Shown here: in pieces, positions 1 through 8,745 of the stretch
Numbering within the stretch: the first letter of the stretch is position 1
How the letters are laid out: each line of letters opens with the position of its first letter
Assembly: GCA_016935665.1 (NCBI GenBank)
Contig: JAFGQN010000203.1
Coordinates: 113,237 to 161,489 of the forward strand
From: Deltaproteobacteria bacterium
GTDB lineage: Bacteria; Myxococcota_A; Polyangia; JAAYKL01
Direction of reading: 5' to 3'
DNA length: 48,253 nucleotides
Made by a program: the position numbers and the translations under genes
Notes under the pieces: generated by a model
Seen by the model: only the letters and a program-made list of their open reading frames with translations
The model's database searches: none
What the model was told of the DNA's origin: nothing

Positions 1-214
1 GTCGCCACGTATGATCGGATCCGCGCTCCAGCCAATTGCCAAGCTCCCAATTGTATTCGATAAATCTGGGGATGCGTTTGGAAATGGATGTGACTTCCAC
101 ATCGTAATCGGAGTACTTCAATCCATTGGTTTGCATTGTTGCATAAGGGCCTGTGCACGCGACGCAAAAAACGATTGCCGCAGCAAAAAAAAGTCTGTTG
201 GCGATGTGATTCAT
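1..214 (-). CDS. Putative lipoprotein, 3' part cut off by window edge
   Basis: Open on the minus strand from ATG at 214 to the window edge (71 codons, no stop). The start has a Shine-Dalgarno-like AAAGGGG about 9 nt upstream. The N-terminus is MNHIANR followed by a hydrophobic stretch ending in VFCVAC-TGP, which looks like a signal peptide with Cys at about residue 19 as lipidation site; the -3 residue is atypical for a lipobox. The visible mature part (GPYATMQTNGLKYSDYDVEV...) matches no family I recognise. It lies 161 bp downstream of the hybrid kinase on the same strand and has its own promoter candidate. Function unknown; the remainder lies outside the window. Confidence 0.6.
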   Translation of the reverse strand, partial: MNHIANRLFFAAAIVFCVACTGPYATMQTNGLKYSDYDVEVTSISKRIPRFIEYNWELGNWLERGSDHTWR

Positions 215-246
215 TTTTTTTATCCCCTTTAGTGTGAAACAGTCCT

Positions 247-266
247 GAAATCCAAAACTGGATTTC
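247..266. repeat. Perfect 8-bp inverted repeat in lipoprotein leader
   Basis: GAAATCCA and TGGATTTC are separated by AAAC. The repeat sits just downstream of a promoter candidate for the minus-strand lipoprotein gene (-35 at 297-302, -10 at 273-278), so it would overlap the start of the transcript. There is no T-tract, so an operator or 5' UTR hairpin is likelier than a terminator. The repeat is directly visible; its role is inferred. Confidence 0.5.
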
Positions 267-272
267 AATCTC

Positions 273-302
273 ATCATAATCGGGAAACGGTAAATCGGGC
301 AA
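273..302 (-). promoter_or_regulatory. Candidate sigma70-type promoter for lipoprotein gene
   Basis: On the minus strand, TTGCCC (297-302) and TATGAT (273-278) are separated by 18 bp. The -10 matches 5 of 6 consensus positions. It points toward the lipoprotein start at 214. Based on motif spacing only. Confidence 0.35.
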
Positions 303-375
303 CCGCTTTTCCTGAGGAAATGGAAATCCGCGATAACATATTAAATCCAGAACCGATTAAACAGTGGGTCAATCT

Positions 376-2151
376 TTATTTTTTGCTGTTTTTAAGAGTT
401 TTTGACACTGCAGTGAGCAGTTCATCGGCGCTGAAGGGTTTGGAAAGAAAAGCGGTACCTTCCCTTAAAATGCCTTTATCCACAATGGCGTCTTCCGTGT
501 ACCCCGACATGAACAGAACAGGCATTTCCGGATGGCTTTGGTAAATGTGATCCGCAAGAACTTCACCGCTGATTCCCGGCATAATGACATCGGTCAGCAC
601 CAGATTGATGTGAACGTTGGCTTTACAGAAAATCTCAATGGCTTCTTCTCCACTTTCGGCCTGAAGGACACTGTAGTTTTGTCTTTTAAGTATTCGGGTA
701 ACACTGATTCGCACCATTTCCTCATCTTCCACCAGCAAAATGGTGATTTGCTCACCTTTTTTGAGCGCCTGTGGTGCTGAGGATGTCGATGGCGTCTCAA
801 ATACCCGAGGCATAACGATGCGGATAGTCGTCCCTTTATCGAGTTGAGACCAGGCGTCTATATAACCGTCCGCCTGATGAACTATACCGTACGCGCTGGA
901 TAGCCCCAGTCCAGATGCATGTTCACCATGACGAGTGGTGAAAAAGGGATCGAATATCTTCTCCATGTTCTCAGGACGAATCCCTTCTCCATTGTCGCGG
1001 ATAACAATTCGAACGTGGGGCCCCGGTGCAAGGTCTGGAAAATCCTTGAAACTGTCGGGTAATATTTCGAGGTTATCGGTCTGGATGGCGATGTTTCCCC
1101 CCAGGGGCATGGCTTCGCGGGAATTATTCACCACATTTAGAATCACCTGCTTCATCAATGATGAATCCGCCTTGATATTTCCCAAATCAGGAGACAACTC
1201 CAGCAGCAGCGATATTTGCGAACCGATTGCACTGCGGATGTCATCGTGGGCATTTTTTATAAGTTCATTCAGATTAATAATCTGTGGCCGAACAACCTGT
1301 TTCCTTCCAAATGTGAGCAATTGGGCCGTGAGCTGTGAGGCCCGTCTTGCCGCGTCAATAATCTGATCCAAATCCTGTTGTTCCTGTTGATTCTCATTTA
1401 ACGCTTCTTTTAAAAACTGCGAATAGCTTAAAATTCCAGTGAGTAGATTATTGAAGTCATGGGCAACGCCCCCCGCCAATCGGCCCAGACTTTCCAAGCG
1501 ATGCGCCGAATCAATTTGTTTCTGAAGCACACGATTTTGCTCCTGGCTGCGGCGTGTTGCCTCCCGGAGTTTCGCTTCCGTCCGGATAAACTGATCTGTT
1601 TTTTGCGCGGAAATAGACAGAAACAGGTACGCACCGGTCAATGCGATGGACACTTTTAAAAAATCGGTGAGGGTGGTGACTATTGAGGGGAGGGGAGAGA
1701 CCTCCCTGTAGCCGGTATACCAGGGAATGATTTCCAGTCGCTCCAGAATAAGCACCGTCGCATACATTGAAATTGAAAGAATCAGTGATGCACGCCGGAC
1801 CGGTGGAGAGTCCTGGATGTGATGGCCAATTAATACCAACATGTAGTAAATGGCAATTTGCGACGTGGTGCTGCCGAAAATGTGCAGGATGAAAGTAATG
1901 AAAGTGGTATCCAGTATTACAGCAAATACCGCATACGTCGTGGAACTGAAGAAACGGTGCTTAATAGTGAGAATGATCGCGGCAGATGCATATATCAACA
2001 TGGGAATCCACTGACCGCTGTCATTGTAATGAATCACAAAAAGGTACAGTGCCCAGACGCTGATAACGGATAAACGGATGACATCTGCCCATGCCCCCTG
2101 CACTGGCTTACGGGCGAAATCACCGTCAGTCGCATTCTCATTGTTTTTCAT
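376..2151 (-). CDS. Hybrid sensor histidine kinase (membrane sensor - HisKA - HATPase - receiver)
   Basis: 591 aa. Residues about 25-185 contain roughly six hydrophobic segments forming an integral-membrane input domain, followed by a coiled linker. The H-box GGVAHDFNNLL puts the phospho-accepting His at 231 (HPK4/NtrB-like). The ATPase has the N-box VNNSREAM around 341-348, DNGEGI at 386-391, and FDPFFTT/GLGLS. A receiver occupies about 470-590, with acidic pair E475/D476, phospho-acceptor D521 (TDVIMPG) and K571. All key residues are intact, so it is predicted to autophosphorylate and relay internally. Its membrane domain resembles those of the two kinases at 32-35.5 kb. No output regulator is adjacent. 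No clear ribosome site precedes the chosen ATG, so the start is less certain. Confidence 0.9.
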   Translation of the reverse strand: MKNNENATDGDFARKPVQGAWADVIRLSVISVWALYLFVIHYNDSGQWIPMLIYASAAIILTIKHRFFSSTTYAVFAVILDTTFITFILHIFGSTTSQIAIYYMLVLIGHHIQDSPPVRRASLILSISMYATVLILERLEIIPWYTGYREVSPLPSIVTTLTDFLKVSIALTGAYLFLSISAQKTDQFIRTEAKLREATRRSQEQNRVLQKQIDSAHRLESLGRLAGGVAHDFNNLLTGILSYSQFLKEALNENQQEQQDLDQIIDAARRASQLTAQLLTFGRKQVVRPQIINLNELIKNAHDDIRSAIGSQISLLLELSPDLGNIKADSSLMKQVILNVVNNSREAMPLGGNIAIQTDNLEILPDSFKDFPDLAPGPHVRIVIRDNGEGIRPENMEKIFDPFFTTRHGEHASGLGLSSAYGIVHQADGYIDAWSQLDKGTTIRIVMPRVFETPSTSSAPQALKKGEQITILLVEDEEMVRISVTRILKRQNYSVLQAESGEEAIEIFCKANVHINLVLTDVIMPGISGEVLADHIYQSHPEMPVLFMSGYTEDAIVDKGILREGTAFLSKPFSADELLTAVSKTLKNSKK

Positions 2152-2641
2152 CGTTGTTATATCTATTGCACATTCGTCTGAATGATATCAATCATAGATT
2201 CATTTTTTTTCAGAAATGCCACTCTTTGCCGATAATCGCCGCATGTGTTTGTTTTTAAACACTGGATTCTGTGCAGTGTTTTGTACAGTTGATTTTTTTT
2301 AATACATTTCCTGAACAAAATGTTTAGACACTTTTGCCCAATATGCCGTTATCATTTGTGTCTATTTGATTGAGGGACGCATATACTCAATGTATTTGAG
2401 AGTGGAAAACACTGTCTTTTTGTCAAGTGATAAAAGTTGTTGTATAACTTCTTAAGCAGCGTATAGGAAGAGAGACACGCCTGAAAAAAATGACGAATCG
2501 GAAGGCAAATTGCAATAAACTGACATTTTCACCTTGATTCGGAGTGGAAAATATGGCCTTTCGCGCTACAGATAAAGGACTTTACGTTCACTGATTTTTC
2601 ACCAGCAATCGAGTGCTTTGCTGCGGAGAATAGAAATTGAA
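2152..2641. other. Divergent intergenic region, about 490 bp, AT-rich
   Basis: Separates the minus-strand hybrid kinase from the plus-strand SGNH hydrolase. Apart from a promoter at 2420-2448 I see no gene, no RNA gene and no strong hairpin. The resulting SGNH leader would be about 185 nt. Confidence 0.5.
2420..2448 (+). promoter_or_regulatory. Strong sigma70-like promoter upstream of SGNH hydrolase
   Basis: TTGTCA (2420-2425) and TATAAC (2443-2448) are separated by exactly 17 bp, each matching 5 of 6 consensus positions. It faces the SGNH-hydrolase/zinc-ribbon gene pair. Motif evidence only. Confidence 0.6.
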
Positions 2642-4036
2642 ATGACCGAAGATGTACAGGAAGAAAAAGGTCTGAATTCCAGGTTGCTGTATCCTGAAAA
2701 ATCTGTATGGGCAGTTTTCTGGTTTGCAATTCTGGGCGCATTGGCGTTTCTCGGAAATATATACTTCCTTGGAAACCAGTGGAAGCCGCCTGTCTCCTCG
2801 CCACCCGCCAACAGGCTTTTTAACCGCCAGGCCAGCTTTAATCTCGAAACTGACGCGGATTATCTGTTTAAATATGAAAAAATAACCAATCCGCATCAAA
2901 AAATCGAATTCGCGAAAAAAGAAGATATTGCAGATTTCGCGCTGGCGTTGAGAGATTTGGCCTACGGTCGCCGGTCCAGTCCCGTGCGTATTCTGCACTA
3001 CGGGGATTCCATTTTGACGACAGATGAGTTGTCCGGTCGTGTCCGGTACGTTCTGCAGAGAAAATTTGGGGATGCCGGACATGGTTTTGTTTTATTGGCC
3101 AAACCCTGGCAATGGTACAACCATCTTGGTGTGGAACAGGGGGGCACTATAGATAAATGGGACATTCGCCCGTTTACTTCAGCTCCGGTCAAAGACGGCA
3201 TCTATGGCCTTGGTGGAGTGGCGTTTTTGGCACAACGAGGGAAAAATGCCAGAGCCTGGGTCCAGACCGCCACCGAAGGAGATCAGGGCAGAGTGGTGAG
3301 CTGGTTCGATGTTTCGTATTTGGAACAACCCGGGGGAGGAAGCTTTGACATTTTCACAGACGCGGCCACCCAGCTCACCATACAAACCGATGGTCCGGAC
3401 AAAAAGATAAAGCATCACCGTGTTCAGGTACACCTTGGGCAATCTCGGTTGCGCGTGGTCTCCAACAATGATGGAAAACTGAGACTATTTGGAATTATCA
3501 TGGAAACAGGCGAACCCGGTGTAGTGTACGACAGTCTCGCCATTAATGGCGCACGCGCCACTGCGCTGGCGCGCTTTGATGAAAAACACTGGATAGAGGA
3601 AATCCGGTATCGGGATCCGTCATTGATTATTCTGATGATGGGCGCCAATGAAGGGGCCAACCGTTATTTAAATTTAGAACAGTATCGGGCAGATTTCAGA
3701 AACATATTAACGACCATCACATCGGCCAGACCGAATGCATCATGTCTGGTGGTTGGCCCCCTGGATCAGGCGATGAAAAAGCCCACCGGAGGGCTGGGCT
3801 CCAAAAAAATGCCTGCGAAATTAAGCCGGGTGCAAAAGGAAGCGGCGTTCGAAACCGGATGTGCTTTCTTTGACACCTACAACGCGATGGGCGGAGAGGG
3901 GAGCATGGCCAGGTGGGCCACCAGTGGGCTGGGAGGCGGAGACTTCATTCATCCGACAAAAAGTGGCGCACAAACCATTGGGAACTGGCTCGCCGAAGCG
4001 TTGCTTCACGCGTATCAGTCCCATGGCAAAAAATGA
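2642..4036 (+). CDS. Membrane-anchored SGNH/GDSL-type hydrolase with inserted beta domain
   Basis: 464 aa from the ATG at 2642, with GGAG 13 nt upstream. A TTG at 2618 would add 8 residues but has no ribosome site. One transmembrane helix lies at about 22-44, so the bulk should be periplasmic. Catalytic blocks are visible: GDS with nucleophile Ser123, the NGAR Gly block near 302, Asn336 in MGANEG, and D434-F-I-H437 as the Asp/His pair. Between blocks I and II about 170 residues look like a beta-sandwich insertion (GSFDIFTD ... LRVVSNNDGKLRLFGI ... VVYDSLAINGAR). This resembles the layout of peptidoglycan O-acetylesterases of the Ape type, where a CBM35-like domain is inserted. Substrate is inferred: a cell-wall or polysaccharide ester. 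It is followed 12 bp later by the zinc-ribbon gene. Confidence 0.8.
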   Translation: MTEDVQEEKGLNSRLLYPEKSVWAVFWFAILGALAFLGNIYFLGNQWKPPVSSPPANRLFNRQASFNLETDADYLFKYEKITNPHQKIEFAKKEDIADFALALRDLAYGRRSSPVRILHYGDSILTTDELSGRVRYVLQRKFGDAGHGFVLLAKPWQWYNHLGVEQGGTIDKWDIRPFTSAPVKDGIYGLGGVAFLAQRGKNARAWVQTATEGDQGRVVSWFDVSYLEQPGGGSFDIFTDAATQLTIQTDGPDKKIKHHRVQVHLGQSRLRVVSNNDGKLRLFGIIMETGEPGVVYDSLAINGARATALARFDEKHWIEEIRYRDPSLIILMMGANEGANRYLNLEQYRADFRNILTTITSARPNASCLVVGPLDQAMKKPTGGLGSKKMPAKLSRVQKEAAFETGCAFFDTYNAMGGEGSMARWATSGLGGGDFIHPTKSGAQTIGNWLAEALLHAYQSHGKK

Positions 4037-4048
4037 TAGGGGAAAAAT

Positions 4049-4990
4049 ATGAAATTTCATTGTCCGCGTTGCCGTACCGGCTATGAGTTGCCGTTATCAA
4101 CCCTTCCTGTTCCGGGAGATGATGCAACACCCTACAAGTTAAAGTGTGTCCGATGTAAATGCATTTTTGTAATGACTGTCGAAATCGCTTCGCCGACCGA
4201 CGCAATTTCTGAAAACAAAGATGTTTATTTCGAGTTGCTCAGCCCTGCCGCGTTGCCCTCCAGCGAATCCATGCCCAAAACGGCGAACGACAGCACGCAG
4301 CGATTTAAGTACGAATTCAAACAGGCCAGCGACAAAGTTGATACATCAGGACCGGTGGTTTCCGAAGCGGAATCGTGGGAAAAGGGAAACACTCTGGTTT
4401 TGTCGGATTACGAAATCGGGTCGTTTCGCAGAGCTGCTCGCGCAAAAGCCTCTGTGGCAGCTGGAATAGCTGCGCTGGGGATTGGTTTCATTGTATATGT
4501 GGCAGGAATGAACAACTGGACCATTTCCATTAATAAATGGGACAGAGACGTCAAACGGGCTTTCTTTTTACAAAATGATGAAGAAGTTTCTGCTGATTTG
4601 GTGGAACAGATGAATGTCACACTGGGCAAGGGTTACACATTGAAACCCGCCAAAGGAAAAAAAGTGGGCATCATTCAGGGGGAAATTCAGAATAATTCAC
4701 AGATGAATGTATCAGAGGTTCTCCTGGAAGGACGCATTCTGGACGCCACTAAAAAACTTGTGACAACAGTGATTCAGCCATGCGACGTGAAAATCCCAGA
4801 TCGCCAACTTCGCAATACCCGAACTGCCAACATCCCGAAACTGTTTATAAAAGACGGCGTTCCCATAAACTGTGAAATCAAAAGCGGCTACTCTACGGAC
4901 TTTAAAATTGTATTTCACGAACTGCCCAGATACTTCAACAGTACATATATCTTCGAAGTTCACCCGTATTCGGCAAAATCATCCAGGTAA
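4049..4990 (+). CDS. Zinc-ribbon (MJ0042-type) membrane protein with DUF3426-like C-terminus
   Basis: 313 aa. The N-terminal MKFHCPRCRTGYELP motif with Cys5/Cys8 and Cys33/Cys36 is the MJ0042-type zinc ribbon. A low-complexity linker follows, then a single transmembrane helix at about 130-155. The C-terminal domain (about 205-300; IIQGEIQNNS ... VLLEGRILD) resembles DUF3426, a FxLyD-like beta-sandwich presumably outside the membrane. Such proteins are common in proteobacteria and Myxococcota; their molecular role is not established. GGGG at 4040-4043 precedes the ATG. Likely co-transcribed with the SGNH hydrolase. A short CCAGG/CCTGG hairpin overlaps the stop codon but has no T-tract. Confidence 0.8.
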   Translation: MKFHCPRCRTGYELPLSTLPVPGDDATPYKLKCVRCKCIFVMTVEIASPTDAISENKDVYFELLSPAALPSSESMPKTANDSTQRFKYEFKQASDKVDTSGPVVSEAESWEKGNTLVLSDYEIGSFRRAARAKASVAAGIAALGIGFIVYVAGMNNWTISINKWDRDVKRAFFLQNDEEVSADLVEQMNVTLGKGYTLKPAKGKKVGIIQGEIQNNSQMNVSEVLLEGRILDATKKLVTTVIQPCDVKIPDRQLRNTRTANIPKLFIKDGVPINCEIKSGYSTDFKIVFHELPRYFNSTYIFEVHPYSAKSSR

Positions 4991-5158
4991 CCTGGCGGAT
5001 GACAACATCAAAAAAAATTACTGTAATACTACTGTCTAAATGTAAAATTTGTCTAGAATTCGTTTGTAATTATGTCATAGTAAACTGGGGTCTCAATTGA
5101 CCTTTGGCGACTGCTGGAAACACCACTTGGGAAACGTAACTGGAGTGACGCTGCTCAC

Positions 5159-6991
5159 ATGAAGATTCGGACAAAGATACTTCTTTTGTTGATTCTTGGC
5201 GCAATTGTTCCACTTTCAATCAGTTACATTTTTGCGGACCAGATTCTGGTCAACGATTTTTCGAAAAGCATTCGAGAACGGGCAGAAAATGATTCGGCTC
5301 AACTGGCTGGGCGCACCAACGACAGAATCAGCTGGATGCTCGAAGTGGTGACCATGGTTGTGGACGCTGTGCCGTTTGAAAATTTTGCCAGAGAAGATCT
5401 TCCTCAGGCGCTTGGCATTTGCTACAATCAGCTGTCGTTTGCAACGGTAGTCACCATACTCGATGAGAACGGCAGGGCGATTATCGCGCCATATCGTCCC
5501 ACAAAAGAATTTGCGCTGGATGCCAGCCGACCATGGGTAAGTGATTCGGAATTAAGTGAATTTGCCAACAGCGTCCCCTTGAAAGCCGCGCTCAAAGCGG
5601 AGCTCGCTCTTGGACCAGTATATTATTCCGCAGTGGGAGATCCCCGTGTGGTTGTGGCTAAGAATGTGGTTTCAGATGACCGCAAATGGGTGCTGGCCAT
5701 CGGCGTGTCTCTGAAGGATCTGTGTTCAGTACTGGAATTATCCGAAGCCGATACCACCTATGTCTCGGAGTCGGTGCTCGCGGATGGAAAAGGGTCGTTT
5801 ATATGCGGCGGCGGATCGTTCCAAAACAATTTTGTGGCTTCGAAGATGCAAATGCCACTGAATCGACGCAGTGTAACGGAACACGAAGACGATGTTGGGG
5901 GATATTTTCTCATTCAGGAACAGATCCCTGTGACCGGGTGGCGTCTTTTCTATCGTTTTTCCAAAGAGGTGGCCTTAAAAAAATTCTATCAGATTCGCAA
6001 GGCACTGCTCGCCTGGATGGCGATTTGCCTGCTGGCTGCCATTGGTGGGGGCTTTGTCCTGGCCCGGGGCATCACTGCGCCCATCGCTCGTTTAGCCGAA
6101 GTATCAAGGACCGTGGCCGAAGGGAATTACGACAGGAAAATCGAACTGGTGAGCAACGATGAGATAGGAGCGCTCTCGACGTCGTTCAACCGAATGGTCG
6201 ATGAAATACATTCCTGGAATCAGGAACTGCATAACCGGGTGGAAGAAAAAACCAAAGCACTCAAAGAGGCCCAGGAGCAGATAGTGAAGACACAGAAACT
6301 GGCAGCCCTTGGAGAATTGGGCGCCGGAGTGGCCCATGAAATCAATAATCCTCTCACGGGCGTGGTGGGCAATGCGCAATTCCTGCTCCAGGAACTGGAA
6401 CACGATCCCACATACCGAAAGATTTTAACGGATGTGGTCAACAACTCCCGCAGAGTGGCTCAGGTAGTGGACGATTTGCTGCGTTTTTCCCAGGCCCAAT
6501 GGGGCGAGAAGATGTTACCGGTATCTCTGGAAAAGATACTGGTTCGGTCTGTGGATTTTTATTTGGAGCGTTTTAAGGAAAAAGGGGTGGAAGTCGCGTG
6601 GAAATACAAGGATGATGTAATGGTGCACGGCATTGAGCGCGATTTGCAACTGGTGACCACATCGCTCATCGACAATGCGTTGAATGCCGTGGAAATCCAT
6701 CACGGCAAAGGAGCGCAGATTTTATTCACTGTCCGAAAAATAGCGGAAGGCGCGGTCCAGATGACCATTGAAGACAACGGCTGTGGAATGGATGAAACTA
6801 CGCGACTTAAAGCGGTCGATCCATTTTTTACCACGCATCCACCCGGAAGGGGCAATCGGGGAATCGGTCTGACCACGGTGCAGCGTATCGTTGACGAGCA
6901 TGAGGCAAAAATGACTATAGAATCCGAACCTGGCCGTGGTACACTTGTCAGTATATATTTTGCTTCTGAAATCACCGTATCGAAGGCATAG
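5159..6991 (+). CDS. Sensor histidine kinase with periplasmic sensor, HAMP, HisKA and HATPase
   Basis: 610 aa. Transmembrane helix 1 at about 7-25, a roughly 250-residue extracytoplasmic domain compatible with a double Cache fold, and helix 2 at about 281-301. HAMP at 302-354, a coiled coil to about 375, then the H-box GAGVAHEINNPLTG with His393. ATPase motifs are intact: N506 in LIDNALNAV, EDNGCGM at 538-544, VDPFFTT, and a G2-type RGIGLTTV. No receiver is attached. GGAG lies 13 nt before the ATG. It is the first gene of a compact run (21, 3 and 5 bp gaps) with another kinase, a FecR-like protein and an exported barrel protein, so it probably senses an envelope condition linked to those proteins. 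Confidence 0.92.
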   Translation: MKIRTKILLLLILGAIVPLSISYIFADQILVNDFSKSIRERAENDSAQLAGRTNDRISWMLEVVTMVVDAVPFENFAREDLPQALGICYNQLSFATVVTILDENGRAIIAPYRPTKEFALDASRPWVSDSELSEFANSVPLKAALKAELALGPVYYSAVGDPRVVVAKNVVSDDRKWVLAIGVSLKDLCSVLELSEADTTYVSESVLADGKGSFICGGGSFQNNFVASKMQMPLNRRSVTEHEDDVGGYFLIQEQIPVTGWRLFYRFSKEVALKKFYQIRKALLAWMAICLLAAIGGGFVLARGITAPIARLAEVSRTVAEGNYDRKIELVSNDEIGALSTSFNRMVDEIHSWNQELHNRVEEKTKALKEAQEQIVKTQKLAALGELGAGVAHEINNPLTGVVGNAQFLLQELEHDPTYRKILTDVVNNSRRVAQVVDDLLRFSQAQWGEKMLPVSLEKILVRSVDFYLERFKEKGVEVAWKYKDDVMVHGIERDLQLVTTSLIDNALNAVEIHHGKGAQILFTVRKIAEGAVQMTIEDNGCGMDETTRLKAVDPFFTTHPPGRGNRGIGLTTVQRIVDEHEAKMTIESEPGRGTLVSIYFASEITVSKA

Positions 6992-7012
6992 CCGGCACTG
7001 GTGGAGGAAAGC

Positions 7013-7786
7013 TTGAGCAATTTTTTTCAAATACTAAAGCAACTTTCAGAAGAAGATAACGATCGCCTGCTAAAAGTCGCACGCTTTGCCGAACTTGGGA
7101 TAAATGCGTCTGCGGTCATTCATGAGTTACGACAGCCCATGACAGCGTTGTCGATGACGCTGCAAATGATTCAGGAGGGAATTGCGAACAAATCGGAAGA
7201 TGTGGGCAGTAACCTGGCTGAAGCGATGAAACTGGCATCCCGCACGGAGCAACTAATTAATCGCGCCCGGGATTTTATGAATCCGACGACCAACGTCACC
7301 GAAGTTGATTTAGTGGAAAGTATCACCAGGGTGCTTTCCGCATATCAGTGGCAGCTGGGAAAACATTCCTGTATTCAGCTTAAAGCACATGTACCCGAAC
7401 ACCTGCCCCACATCGTTGCCGACCAGACCCAGATTGAACAGATGCTCGCCAACCTGATTGTGAACAGTATGGACGCAGTCAGGAACGTGGGCCATCCGGT
7501 TATTCTTGTAGAAGTTCACAGTCAGACGGACAATGCTGTGGAATTTGTTGTGGCGGACAATGGACACGGAATGAGTGAAGAGGTTCAAAAGAAAGCGTTT
7601 GAGCCGTTTTTCTCCACTAAGGGCGATGCACAGGGGACGGGCCTTGGTCTATTCATCGTGGCTCAGATAGTCGCTCGATACGAAGGAAAAATTCGAGTCC
7701 TTGATGAGAATGAATTGAGGTTGCTTCAGGTGCCGAATTTAAAGACAGGTATAGCGCTGATATTGCCCACAGGAGTGATAAACTAG
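7013..7786 (+). CDS. Soluble histidine kinase (HisKA-HATPase only)
   Basis: 257 aa from TTG at 7013, chosen because GGAGG at 7003-7007 sits 5 nt upstream. A GTG at 7001 lacks a ribosome site. No membrane segment or sensor domain. The H-box SAVIHELRQPMTAL gives His37; N-box NLIVNSMDAV with N151; DNGHGM at 182-187; EPFFSTK and GTGLGLF close the ATP lid. All catalytic residues appear intact. A short N-terminal helix (about 1-28) is the only candidate input. Lying directly after a transmembrane kinase with no regulator between them, it could heterodimerise with it or take signals through cytoplasmic partners; this is speculation from gene order. Confidence 0.88.
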   Translation: MSNFFQILKQLSEEDNDRLLKVARFAELGINASAVIHELRQPMTALSMTLQMIQEGIANKSEDVGSNLAEAMKLASRTEQLINRARDFMNPTTNVTEVDLVESITRVLSAYQWQLGKHSCIQLKAHVPEHLPHIVADQTQIEQMLANLIVNSMDAVRNVGHPVILVEVHSQTDNAVEFVVADNGHGMSEEVQKKAFEPFFSTKGDAQGTGLGLFIVAQIVARYEGKIRVLDENELRLLQVPNLKTGIALILPTGVIN

Positions 7787-7789
7787 TCA

Positions 7790-8740
7790 ATGAAAAAACG
7801 GATTGTCATATTTGGGGGTCTGGTGCTGCTTTTGGTTGCGGTTGGGTTTTACTTTACCCGACAAATAACAGCGGAATCCACCAGCACGTCGCAGTTCAGG
7901 AAAACAAACACGACCAGGACACTTGTCGCACCCAAAGTCGCGGAGCCTGAGCAAATCAATGTGGTTGACGTTGAGGGAACCGCCGAAAAAAAGTCGAGTC
8001 GCGGGGGGGTCTGGTCCCCGATGGGCAAGGGCGATATGTTGCGGGTAGACGATTCCGTGCGAACCCGTAATCACTCCAGTGTGATACTTGGTCTGGGAAA
8101 AACATCAACAATCGAATTAAGCAATGCGTCCGAAATCGAAGTCAGGGAATTGTCCGGTGCTGTTCAGCGACTGGGACTCATCAAAGGTCGGGCGAGTGTG
8201 GACTATGGCGAAGATGGCAAGCGGGTTTTGAACATTGAAAACAGTGATGGAACTGTTGTAGCCAGAGTGGACGAAGGTAAATTTTCCATTTTAAACAACG
8301 GTCAGTTGGTTGCTGTAGCCACCGAAACTGGTTCTGTTGACTTGAGTGCGGCAGGAGAGAGTGTTACTGTAAACCCAGGAATGGAATCTGTCGTTGAAAA
8401 AGGGCAAGCACCTGCGAAACCGTATTCTGTTACACCTGAGGGGTACATGAAAACTTTCTCAAGCACATGCAAAAAACAGAACGATAATATGGCAGTAGTC
8501 CGGGGAACCGTATCCACGGGAACCACCGTGCTGGTAAACGGAACTGAGACCAAAACAAATCCGGATGGCACTTTTTTCACACATGTTCGAGTACCTGAGG
8601 GAAGTCGGAGAGTGGAACTGAAAACAACTGATATCTGGGGGAAGGAGAGGGAGCAGATGCTTATGTGCAATGAGCCCAAACCAACTGCAAAAATTGACAA
8701 TATCGACATCATCTGGGGAAACAAGGGAGAGGGAGGCTGA
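7790..8740 (+). CDS. FecR-domain protein with membrane anchor and Ig-like C-terminus
   Basis: 316 aa. One hydrophobic helix at about 5-23 (anchor or uncleaved signal). A FecR-type domain covers about 60-200: GDMLRVDDSVRTRNHSSVILGL, then IKGRASVDYG, VARVDEGKFSI, and TGSVDLSAAGESVTVNPG. Residues about 233-290 (VVRGTVSTGTTVLVNG ... DGTFFTHVRVPEG) look like a bacterial Ig/glucodextranase-B-type beta domain. Classical FecR proteins transmit signals to ECF sigma factors; no sigma factor is present, and two histidine kinases precede it. The nearest ribosome-site-like GGAG is 14 nt upstream, so translation may be coupled to the kinase gene, which ends 3 nt before. Confidence 0.85.
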   Translation: MKKRIVIFGGLVLLLVAVGFYFTRQITAESTSTSQFRKTNTTRTLVAPKVAEPEQINVVDVEGTAEKKSSRGGVWSPMGKGDMLRVDDSVRTRNHSSVILGLGKTSTIELSNASEIEVRELSGAVQRLGLIKGRASVDYGEDGKRVLNIENSDGTVVARVDEGKFSILNNGQLVAVATETGSVDLSAAGESVTVNPGMESVVEKGQAPAKPYSVTPEGYMKTFSSTCKKQNDNMAVVRGTVSTGTTVLVNGTETKTNPDGTFFTHVRVPEGSRRVELKTTDIWGKEREQMLMCNEPKPTAKIDNIDIIWGNKGEGG

Positions 8741-8745
8741 GAAGG

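Noticed and set aside
4983-4995. CCAGG-TAA-CCTGG hairpin as a terminator
   Set aside because: The stem is only 5 bp and no T-run follows.
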